From Methanosarcina horonobensis HB-1 = JCM 15518 (lineage in GTDB: Archaea; Halobacteriota; Methanosarcinia; Methanosarcinales; Methanosarcinaceae), in assembly GCF_000970285.1 (NCBI RefSeq), contig NZ_CP009516.1:4629036-4693035 (forward strand): a stretch of DNA of 64,000 nt, in the 5' to 3' direction. A program made the position numbers and the translations under genes. This document shows, piece after piece, positions 15,773 to 25,000 of this stretch (within the stretch, counting starts at the first letter, position 1; every line of letters starts with the position of its first letter). The notes beneath the pieces are model-generated. The model saw nothing but the letters and a program-made list of their open reading frames with translations. It had not been told where the DNA came from and did no database searches.

Positions 15773-18700
15773 TCATTTCTTCCGAGTTCCAAGGTAAATT
15801 CCTCCCACTGCTGCTACCACGAAGAGAATTCCGACTATATCAGATCCTGAGAAAGAGAAATCTCCGTTTTCTGCTTCTTCTACAGACTCCTTCTTCATCT
15901 CGTAGCCTTCCACATAACTGGAATCTGCAGTATTTCTGATTTCAGGAGCAGGTTCAGGAGAGTCAACACCATAACCGGCATCAGAATTCTGAACAGTCTG
16001 ATTACTGGCTGATTCCTCGCTGCTTGAGGTCTGGTTGCTGGCCGTACTGTCTTTTGAAACCACAGTAGCTTTTCCAGTATCATGATCACTATGACTGCTG
16101 CTCCTGCTCTCATCTGACTGCTTTGAAGATTTGCTTGATGTTGCTTTTTCAATTGCTTCGGTGAAACCGGGAACCGAAACAAGACCTGCAACATAACTGT
16201 TTAAGGTTGGATTTCCGCAGGTATGGTGACAGCAGGCTACCCCGTCTTCAACCACGGATTCCGCGTATTCCGTAGCCAGACTTTCGAGAACCTCATCCGA
16301 AGCGTCCCAGTTGCCCTCAAGAGCAGTCTCCAGCAGCCGGGCAGTAATAGACTGGTATGCATAGGAATTTGTCTCCTTGAGTGCACTGCTTAGTTCGGAA
16401 TCGGCGATATAGGCCTCATAGACTTTATTCCAGACATCATCACTGACCAAGTCAGGGTTTGTAGCTTCCCAACCCCAGAGGTTTTCAACAAAGTCCGAGA
16501 GCTGGCTCACACCCTCAAAACCGCTTCCCAGCATTCCCTCAATATATTTAGGGTTCAGGCTGCGGGTAATAATTTCCCTTGTAAGGTAGTCACTCAGGGT
16601 TTCTATTTCTTCGTCACCCGAATTTTGCAGGTTCATTATGTACGAATCAGGATAGAGCCCTGAAATAAAGGAAACTGCAAGGTTAAGGCCTCCAAGGTAC
16701 TCAAAGGCATCACTGTTATCCAGAACCCCGTAGGTGTTTGAACTGCGGCTCAAAACCGTGACCTCGACATCTCCGAGATTTGCCTCAAAAACCTCAGTAT
16801 TCTCAACAGAACTGCCGTCAACCCGGAACTGTTCGACAATTTCAGCAATACTTTCTCCCCACACATATTCTCCATACATATAACTCATCCTGTTTATGTA
16901 GAGTTCGGCAAGTTCATCGGTGCTTGAATTGTTCGCAGAGACAGCGTTTGCCAGTCCGGTCCCGTAAGTGCCGTCCTCAGGCCCGAAGACCCTCAGAAGG
17001 GCTACGGCCATTGAAGCTGTTTCGTTCCGGAAGGACTCGTTAAGGACAGAGAAAAGGTCATTGGTGTTCTCCCGGACATAATTCGTGTTTTCTTCCGAAT
17101 TGTAGGAAATATACGCAGGAGCAGGCCTTTCCTCACCTTTTCCGTACTGGTTATCGGGGTCATTGTAAGCAAGATAAACCGCCTTATCGATCAGCTCTAC
17201 TTTATGTGGGAAAGTGTCCCTGTAAAGCCCCGAAATCTGCACAAGAACGTCAATACGCGGCCTGCCAAGTTCCGAAGAGTTTATCAGTTCAACATCTATG
17301 ACCTCGTCTCCGTCGTCGTCCCAGACCGGCTTGACTCCCAGGAGATAGAAGATTTCAGCCTCAGTTACTCCTTCGTTCCGTGTAGATTCGCCAGCCCAGA
17401 GGACTAAACCGATTTTCTTCGGGTACTGTCCGTCGTGCTCTGCCCGGTAGGCTTCGATTGTCTGGTTAGCCATTTCCTTACCAAGTTCCCATGCCTGCTT
17501 TGTGGGGAGAAGCTGCTCGTCAAAGGCGTAGAAGTTTCTTCCCGACGGAAGTGTATCCGGCCTGAGTATGGGGTCTCCACCAATATTCGGCTCGATGTAT
17601 TTACCGTCCAGAGCTTTAATGACCTGCTGGATTTCATTTTCACTTTCTCCGAGTTTTTCTGCGTATTCCTGAGCCGTAGTAAGATAACCGGTTACTTCTT
17701 CGGAACTGTTCCCGAGAACCTGTTGCTGTGAGTCTGCAATACTCACGTTCTGCAGCAGGACAAGGTCCAGAAGGTCGAGAGGAGCGGTTTCTGAGCTATT
17801 GTATGCAGCCACCTCTTCGGCAAAATCATCTCCCAGCATCGAGTATACCATCTGTGTAAGGTTTTCTCCCTCCGGGGAAGTCCCGAGTATGTGAAGCCCG
17901 TAAGGCATGGAAGTAGTCTTAAGTTCCTCCAGAATATCTTCAAGTTCGTCAAGGAACTCTTCTTCAGTATCTTCATTTTCGGACAGACTTACGTTTACAA
18001 GCTCGTCAAGACTGAGTTCCATGGTAAGGTTAACGATTTCCTGCATGCGAAGTTCTTTCAATTCCGATTCACTGGGAAGAGTCTGGTATTGGGAAATCTT
18101 GCTACTCAGCTCAGTGTAATTCCCATAACTTTCGGAAAGCACCACAGGCGGGATCAGGTGGTCGATAATCACCGCATTACCCCTGCGCTTTGCCTGCATT
18201 CCTTCTCCCATTCCGTCCATGATATAGGGATAAATTACCGGAATATCTCCGTTAACGATTGCAGGCCACTCATCACTGAAGAGACAGAATTCTTTTCCCT
18301 GGAGCCATTCCACAGTCCCGTGCCGGCCCATGTTCACAATTGCATCAGCTTCGTACTCGTTCTGAAGCCAGAAATAAAACGCAAGATACTGGTGGTGGGG
18401 AGGCAGGTCTCCGTCATGGTAGAGAATTTCATTGTCCGAAAGCCATCCTCTTGTAGGCTGGGGAGCAAGGATTACATTATTGCTGACTTCAACTTTTGGG
18501 ATTACCAGGAATTTGTCCCCGGAGTCATCTTCGTAGACCATTATTTCTCCGGGAGCGGGACCCCATTCTTCAATAACTTCTTCCTTGCGGGCTTCGGGCA
18601 GGGCCTCAAACCATTCAAGGTATGTGGATTCGGGAGTCAGCTCGACTTCCCCTGATTCGACAAGCCTTTCAAGCTCTCCTGGAGCCCAGGTCCCTATGTT

Positions 18701-21568
18701 CGTACCCTGTTTTAACATAAGATCCGTTAATTCGCTTTCATTCGGAATGGAGTCCTTATCAATATCATAGCCTGCGTCTGCCATTCCCTCAAGGAGGTTG
18801 TTAATACTCGGAATAACCTCAAGGTAAGAAGCTCCTATGCTGTCATTTCCGCAGCCGTGGCTGTAATAGAGGATTGCAACTTTTTTATCGGATTCCTCTT
18901 TTTGGGAAAGTTCAGTCTGAGCAACTGCCCTGTCAACGAGCCATTCCACCTGGTCTGCAACAGGGACATAAATTTCAGTATTTGTTTCATTATCCAACTC
19001 GTTGGAGGCGATCATCATCGGGTCGATCCAGCCCCAGGTCTCGGGCCTGTACAGCCTGATCATATAGATACTTGTCAGAGGATCACTGACATTCTGCCAT
19101 TCTGTAAGGTTCATGTAACCGTTGAGGACGCAATTAAAAATCGGAACCCCAAGATCTTCAATGTTAAAGTACTGGCTGCGGTAGGTGGTAGAGACTATCA
19201 GGTCCACTTTCGTAGAGTTGTTGTAGTTGAGGAATTTGTCAACATATTCCTCGCTTGACCCGTAACATGCTATGACATTCACATTTCTGGATTCGAACTC
19301 CTCTATGAGAGCATCGATAGGCTGCATATCCGAAGGATAATAGGAAAGGTAGAACAGTATCCCTACCGTGGGGGCGCTCTCGTTGAAAGAATGCTCACTT
19401 TCATTCCTGCTGCCGTACCATTCGAAGTATTCACTCGCATTGGATGTGAAATAAGAACTATCAGCCATACCAGGATGGTAAATAGCACTGGCTGCTCCTT
19501 CAGGGGCTGCAACCTGAAGATCGTCACGTTCATAGAATACCCGGGCAAGATAGAATATAAGGTTATCAAAGTTGGAGCCATTTGTGGATCCGTAAACCCA
19601 GTACTCCTGAAGATAGTCCTTAAAATCGCTTATGTCCGTAAATGAAGAAGGAATGGAAGAGTTGTCTATGCTGTCAGGTAAATACGTGTTGTAGCCTATG
19701 ACAACAGCTCCGTTTGATATCGCTTCATTGACAGTGTTTTCAAGTTTACTGGCACTGTCGGTAAACATGTTAATATAAATTATATCCATGCCGCTGAGGT
19801 CGACATTTTCTCCGCTTGTGGCAGGGAGATAATAGGAAACGCTCATATTAAGAGAAGAGCTGCCGTTGATCCTTTCTGCCAGGGTGCTTAGTTTGAGATC
19901 ATAATTTGAGTATCCCGTGATTATGGCAATATCGAGATGAGAAGCATCTCCGGAATGTGAAGAGTTAGGGTCTTGACTCGAAGAGCCGGGCACCTTTTTT
20001 AAAAGCACCAGATCTGTTCCGGCTTTATTATCCCCGGTTTTGCTTATTGTCCTGCCTGAGACGGTAGTTCTGTTAAGATAGCTGAGTATCTCTTCGTAAT
20101 CGATACTTTCATCACTTCTCATGGTGAAAGTAATATTTGCTGGCTGACCACCTTCAATGCTGAATTCACTCTCATTGGTAAGCCACATCCCGCCCATGGA
20201 AGAACTGTATACTACAGCAGAAAGCCGGTATTTCCCATCTGGAACATCTGAAAAGACATACTCCCCGTTCTCGTCACTTGTAGTGTTGACAACAAATTCT
20301 TTGTGCTGAGTGAGAAGAACAAGGTCTGTTCCGGCCTTGTTATCTCCGGTCTTGCTTATTGTCTTACCGGAAACAGTAGTCCTGTTTAAATAACCAAGTA
20401 TCTCTTCGTAATCGATACTTTCATCGCTTCTCATGGTGAAAGTAATATTTACGGGCTGACCGTTCTCAATGCTGAACTCGCTCTCATTAGTAAGCCACAT
20501 TCCTCCCATGGAAGAGCTGTATACTACAGCAGAAAGCCGGTATTTTCCGTTTGGGATGTCTGAAAAGAGATAGTCTCCGTTCTCATCGCTTGTAGTGTTT
20601 GCAATGAACTCTTCGTTCTGAGTTGTAAGGACAAGGTCTGTTCCAGCCCGGACATCTCCGGTCTTGCTGATCGTTTTGCCTGAGATAGTAGTTCTGTTAA
20701 GATAGCTGAGTATCTCGCTGTAATCTATATTTTCATCGCTTCTCATGGTGAAAGTAATATTTGCTGGCTGACCATCCTCAGTGCTGAATTCACTCTCATT
20801 AGTAAGCCACATCCCACCCATGGAAGAACTGTATACTACAGCAGAAAGCCGGTATTCTCCATCAGGAATATTTGAGAAGATATACTCCCCGTTTTCATCA
20901 CTTGTGGTGTTGTTGAAAAGCTTGAACAGATATTCGGATGTAGAGCTCTCGTTTTCTTCAGAATCCTGAGATTCCGTATTGTTCTGGTCAATACCGTTAG
21001 AATCAGAAGAATTGGAGTCCAAAGAATTGGAGGCCGAAGAATTGAGATCCGAAGGATCAGAAGAATCAGAAAGGTACGGAAGATCTACAAATCCATTACC
21101 GTATCTGTTCTTTAGTAAAACAACAGTGCTCATTTTCGGGTATTCAAGCTTCATAACATAAGAAATCCCGGAAATAGAGAAACCTGTCCCCGAAGGCTCG
21201 GAAAGAGAAGAATCGTTCAGTAATTCCTGAACCCGGTAAGGATCAATATTATTGCTGCTGTTAATCTGAATATTCTGGTCAACCAGATCAGCACTGTTTA
21301 CTGTAATATTCAGTGAGGCAGTATACCATTTACTTTTCTCATCAGAATAATTCGTTGCAACAAGAGTATAGTTACCATTAGGGATATTTTTAAAGATATA
21401 ATAGCCGTTCTCGTCACATATCGTATTTGCAACCAGCTCATAATGCACATCTTCACTTTCAGATGCCTGAGCAGTTGTAACCAGTACAAAAAGCATCAAG
21501 AAAATTAATCCGTAAATTTTGATTTTTTTGTTTAAAGGGGTTGTTCCTTTACTCAACTTTTTTTTCAT
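15773..21568 (-). CDS. Surface CobN-like chelatase with repeat N-terminus
   Basis: 1931 residues from the ATG at 21568 (GGAGAAGAGG just upstream). Order: signal peptide (about 17-36, IYGLIFLMLFVLVTTAQA); four carboxypeptidase-regulatory-like beta domains, the last three being 104-residue near-identical copies; a CobN/magnesium-chelatase large-subunit domain (about 550-1780); a Ser/Asn/His-rich linker with SHSDHDTGK; and a C-terminal membrane anchor SGSDIVGILFVVAAVGGIYL plus RKK. The many N-X-S/T sites fit an extracellular glycoprotein. The family motif HxGxHGTxEWLPG reads NMGRHGTVEWLQG (near residue 1078), so the first His is replaced; CCHHTCGNP is kept near the end. Cytosolic CobN needs CobS/CobT and ATP, which are absent here. 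Last gene of the minus-strand locus running from 28479. Confidence 0.85.
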   Translation of the reverse strand: MKKKLSKGTTPLNKKIKIYGLIFLMLFVLVTTAQASESEDVHYELVANTICDENGYYIFKNIPNGNYTLVATNYSDEKSKWYTASLNITVNSADLVDQNIQINSSNNIDPYRVQELLNDSSLSEPSGTGFSISGISYVMKLEYPKMSTVVLLKNRYGNGFVDLPYLSDSSDPSDLNSSASNSLDSNSSDSNGIDQNNTESQDSEENESSTSEYLFKLFNNTTSDENGEYIFSNIPDGEYRLSAVVYSSSMGGMWLTNESEFSTEDGQPANITFTMRSDENIDYSEILSYLNRTTISGKTISKTGDVRAGTDLVLTTQNEEFIANTTSDENGDYLFSDIPNGKYRLSAVVYSSSMGGMWLTNESEFSIENGQPVNITFTMRSDESIDYEEILGYLNRTTVSGKTISKTGDNKAGTDLVLLTQHKEFVVNTTSDENGEYVFSDVPDGKYRLSAVVYSSSMGGMWLTNESEFSIEGGQPANITFTMRSDESIDYEEILSYLNRTTVSGRTISKTGDNKAGTDLVLLKKVPGSSSQDPNSSHSGDASHLDIAIITGYSNYDLKLSTLAERINGSSSLNMSVSYYLPATSGENVDLSGMDIIYINMFTDSASKLENTVNEAISNGAVVIGYNTYLPDSIDNSSIPSSFTDISDFKDYLQEYWVYGSTNGSNFDNLIFYLARVFYERDDLQVAAPEGAASAIYHPGMADSSYFTSNASEYFEWYGSRNESEHSFNESAPTVGILFYLSYYPSDMQPIDALIEEFESRNVNVIACYGSSEEYVDKFLNYNNSTKVDLIVSTTYRSQYFNIEDLGVPIFNCVLNGYMNLTEWQNVSDPLTSIYMIRLYRPETWGWIDPMMIASNELDNETNTEIYVPVADQVEWLVDRAVAQTELSQKEESDKKVAILYYSHGCGNDSIGASYLEVIPSINNLLEGMADAGYDIDKDSIPNESELTDLMLKQGTNIGTWAPGELERLVESGEVELTPESTYLEWFEALPEARKEEVIEEWGPAPGEIMVYEDDSGDKFLVIPKVEVSNNVILAPQPTRGWLSDNEILYHDGDLPPHHQYLAFYFWLQNEYEADAIVNMGRHGTVEWLQGKEFCLFSDEWPAIVNGDIPVIYPYIMDGMGEGMQAKRRGNAVIIDHLIPPVVLSESYGNYTELSSKISQYQTLPSESELKELRMQEIVNLTMELSLDELVNVSLSENEDTEEEFLDELEDILEELKTTSMPYGLHILGTSPEGENLTQMVYSMLGDDFAEEVAAYNSSETAPLDLLDLVLLQNVSIADSQQQVLGNSSEEVTGYLTTAQEYAEKLGESENEIQQVIKALDGKYIEPNIGGDPILRPDTLPSGRNFYAFDEQLLPTKQAWELGKEMANQTIEAYRAEHDGQYPKKIGLVLWAGESTRNEGVTEAEIFYLLGVKPVWDDDGDEVIDVELINSSELGRPRIDVLVQISGLYRDTFPHKVELIDKAVYLAYNDPDNQYGKGEERPAPAYISYNSEENTNYVRENTNDLFSVLNESFRNETASMAVALLRVFGPEDGTYGTGLANAVSANNSSTDELAELYINRMSYMYGEYVWGESIAEIVEQFRVDGSSVENTEVFEANLGDVEVTVLSRSSNTYGVLDNSDAFEYLGGLNLAVSFISGLYPDSYIMNLQNSGDEEIETLSDYLTREIITRSLNPKYIEGMLGSGFEGVSQLSDFVENLWGWEATNPDLVSDDVWNKVYEAYIADSELSSALKETNSYAYQSITARLLETALEGNWDASDEVLESLATEYAESVVEDGVACCHHTCGNPTLNSYVAGLVSVPGFTEAIEKATSSKSSKQSDESRSSSHSDHDTGKATVVSKDSTASNQTSSSEESASNQTVQNSDAGYGVDSPEPAPEIRNTADSSYVEGYEMKKESVEEAENGDFSFSGSDIVGILFVVAAVGGIYLGTRKK
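20000..20935 (-). repeat. Three tandem 312-bp coding repeats
   Basis: Within the surface CobN-like gene, a 312-bp unit (104 codons) occurs three times in a row. For example, the phrase ACTACAGCAGAAAGCCGG begins at 20211, 20523 and 20835. Each unit encodes one beta-sandwich carboxypeptidase-regulatory-like domain (TSDENGEYIFSDIPDG ... SSMGGMWLTNESEFS ... ISKTGD). The near identity of the units implies recent expansion or ongoing homogenisation, and copy number probably varies among strains. The fourth, outermost domain is divergent. Confidence 0.85.
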
Positions 21569-22049
21569 AACCTCTTCTCCAAATAATTTAAATTTCAACG
21601 TAGTTAGAACTTTCGAGTCCAATCCTGAAACAAAACGCTCTCCAGACAAACAATCATATAATTTTCAGACCAATCGTTCCTGCAGCAGATATGAAAGACA
21701 AATTCAAAAGAAAAATCTCATATTGCACAAATAAATAAAGTAAACTTTACTTACCAGTGCAGAGTAAAATATCATTTAAATGGGAGTTTTTGAAGGATAT
21801 TCAAGAACGATAGACTCAAAAATCATTGACTGTCCACCTCAGAGTAGAAAACTAATTGAACAATTTGAGCTCAAGTTTAGTTTACTTATATAAAAACCTC
21901 AGATTTTAGGTAATGATCATTAGCTAACAGGATAACAAAAAGTAAAAAAGTACAAATTAAGGAAAAAATAATTAAAAAGGGAGAGAACAAAAGAAAGGAA
22001 ATGAGAAGAAAAGAGCGTAAAATAAAAGCTCTCTTCTTCAAGACAGAGA
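21569..22049. promoter_or_regulatory. Promoter and long leader of first CobN-like gene
   Basis: No protein gene. On the minus strand a TATA box (TTTTTATATAAG, about 21887-21897) predicts a start near 21860 and a leader of almost 300 bases. Upstream of the TATA lies the perfect 12-bp palindrome TAATGATCATTA (21911-21922). Inside the leader is AGTAAA-C-TTTACT (about 21737-21749). Either could be a metal- or tetrapyrrole-regulator site. I looked for a cobalamin-riboswitch B12 box and saw none. This separate promoter means the gene need not depend on read-through from the upstream CobN-like gene. Confidence 0.5.
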
Positions 22050-25000
22050 TTACATTTTCTTTCTACGGAATCCGAGGTAAATTCCTCCCACTGCTGCAAC
22101 CACGAAGAGAATTCCGACTATGTCAGAACCGGAGAAAGAAAGACCTCCATTTTCTACTTCTTCGACGGATTCCTTCTGCATCTCGTAGCCTTCCACATAA
22201 TCGGATTCAAATGACTTCTGGATGTCAGGAGCAGGCTCTGAAGAATCCAAACCATACCCCAGATCTGAATCCTGAGAAGTCCGGTTGCTGGCTGAGTCTC
22301 CGGAAGGTGCTTTAGAGGTCTGGTTGCTGGCTGTACTGTCTTTTGATACCACAGTAGCTTTTCCAGTATCGTGATCACTGTGACTGTTGCTGCTACTTCC
22401 CGGAGTCTCTTCCGTAGTTTCCTGATTTTCGACCTGAGTTGCTGCTTTTATCCGCTCGGAATAACCAGGAACAGATACCATTCCGCTTACGAATTCATGG
22501 AGAAGTGGGTTTCCGCAGGTATGGTGGCAGCAAGCGGCTCCATTTTCAGCTACGGACTCTTCATATGCGGTTGCAAGGCTCTCGAGAACATCTTCCGAGG
22601 GTGTCCAGTAATCATGCCTGACAGCTTCAAGCATCCTTGCGGAGATTGACTGGTAAGCATCAGGATTATTCTGCTGGAACCACTCTTTCATAGAAGCATC
22701 ATTAATATAGGTCTCGTACACCTGCTGCCAGACAGTATCGTCCACAAGGTCCGGGTCGCTGACTTCCCATCCAAAAAGATTGTCCACAAACTCTGACATC
22801 ATGCTGCCGCCCGAATATCCGGAATTCTGCATCCCTTCGATCCATTTTTCATTGAAATATCTGGCCCGCAGGTCCTTACTGAGATACTCCTGCATTCCAA
22901 CCATCTGAGCTCCGTCCAGATCACTTGTATCCGAAATATACATTTCCGGAGTGCTGCCGCTAAGATACCTCGTTGCAAGATTCATGCCTCCGAAGTACTG
23001 GAAAAGGTCATCGTTATCAAGGGAGTCGTAAAGGTTTGAAGAGGACGAATGTACCGACGCGTCAACAGTTTTCAGGTTGCCTTCGAGAAGTTCCCTGGAC
23101 TGTATGCCCCAGAAATCCTCTCCGTAAGCGTATCCCATTTTGCTCAGGTATACATTTGCAATAGCTTCTTCGTCTTCCCATGTCCCGCTTGCACTGACTG
23201 CATCTGAGACCCCGATATCATACGTGCCGTCCATTACCGCAAAGCAGCGCATTGTGGAGAGTTTTGCTGCAGTCTCACTGTCATATCCTGCTTCAACAAG
23301 GGTATCGTACAGTGTAAGAGAGCTCTGGTTAACGTAGTTGGGGTAATTTACGGAAGGAAGAGAACTTGCAAGTTTTACAGCGCTGTCCACCATTTTGATC
23401 TTATCAGGGAAAGCATCCCTCATTCCTGCGGTAGTATAGACAATATCGATACGCGGCCTCCCTGGTTTTGACGTATCATAATTCGGCAGCAGTTCTTCTT
23501 CAGGGATAGCTTCAACTCCGGTCACATAACCGTACTGATCCCAGACAGGCTGTACCCCGAGCATGTAAAGCACTTCAGCTTCCAGAGTTCCGTGATCGGC
23601 AATAAACTCCACCCCGAACCTTGAGAATGAAACCTTTTCAGGATATTCACCGTACTTATCATGATAGTCCTCAAGCAACTGGATTGCAAGGGATTTCCCG
23701 ATCTCCCATGTTGCCTTTGAAGGATAGAGTTTCGAATTTACACTGTAATAGTTGCGTCCTGTCGGCACAGCATCCGGATTCATAATCGGGTCCAGCCCCG
23801 AAGCCGGCGGGATGAAGCCTCCGTTCAGAGCCGAAAGAATTCTGTCAATCTCCGCATCGCAGTCAAGAAGCCGGTCTCTGTACTCCAGTCCAAGTTCGAG
23901 GTCAAGTGTAACAGAACTGTTGGTTTCCCCGTAGACTGCAAGCTGTGCAGTGGAAACATTTGTATTATTGGTTACAACCTCCCAGACAAGTTGGGTAACT
24001 TTCGTATCATTTAGCGGAATTCCGAGAGGGTAAGCAGATTCAGGATAGAAAGCAGCAGTAACATTATCCTCAAAGGTTCCCCCAAGCATAGCCCTTACCA
24101 TTGCAGAAAGCTCATCTTTCTCAGGGTCTGTCATGTTCATTCCGGGAACACGGCTGAGAATGTGCATCCCGTATGGGATATTTTCATTCCCTACGTCTTC
24201 CAGATACTCATGAAGAACATCTTTTACGAAACTCTCAAATTCTTCTTCACTGTAATTCCGGAGAGCAGTTACATTCTCTATTCCCAGATCGACACTGAGA
24301 TTGAGTGCTATTATCTCGTCGATTATGGCTTGCTGGTATCCTGCCCTGGTCTGGGTAGTGATACTGGGGTCGTAGTACTGCTGGACATAAATTGAGAGGT
24401 TCAGCAAGCCTCCGTAAAGCCCGCTTCGTTCAAGAGTAGGAGTCAGGTGGTCGATAATAAGGGCATTACCCCTGTACTCCGCAGTTATTCCTTCTCCCAC
24501 GTTAGCAACTATGTAAGGATAGATGTTTGGCAGGTCCTGCAGCAGCAGGGGAGACCAGTCAGAAGTCCTGTTCATACCGTAAGTAGAGCCCGGAAGCCAT
24601 TCATGTGTGCCGTGTGTCCCCAGGTGGATGACTGCATCGGGCTGCCAGTCATGGTTAAGCCAGAGGTAGAAAGCTATGTACTGGTGTGTTGGGGGTACAA
24701 CATTGCTGTGGTAAAGGGTGTCATTGTTCTGCCCTGTTCCTCTGGCAGGCTGGGGCATGAGCCAGACATCTCCGAAACGCACTGCAGGGATTACAATGTA
24801 CTTTCCGGTTTCATTCTCATAGATCATAACAGTCTTATCCTGAGGCAGATCTTCAGACCAGGGTTCTCCCCATTCAGCCGTTACATTGGCTCTCAGGTCT
24901 TCCGGAATTTCAGACTCAAACCACTCTCTGTAAGTCTCCATTGGTATGAGGTGAAGTCCCCATTCAGTTCTGTTTTCTACCATTTCATGCAGAACACCCG

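Noticed and set aside
17891-18655. Long plus-strand frames across the CobN-like genes
   Set aside because: They mirror the minus-strand coding frame and have no ribosome sites or known domains.
21569-21860. Cobalamin riboswitch in the leader of the CobN-like gene
   Set aside because: No B12-box core (GCCACTG) or matching stem arrangement is visible on either strand.
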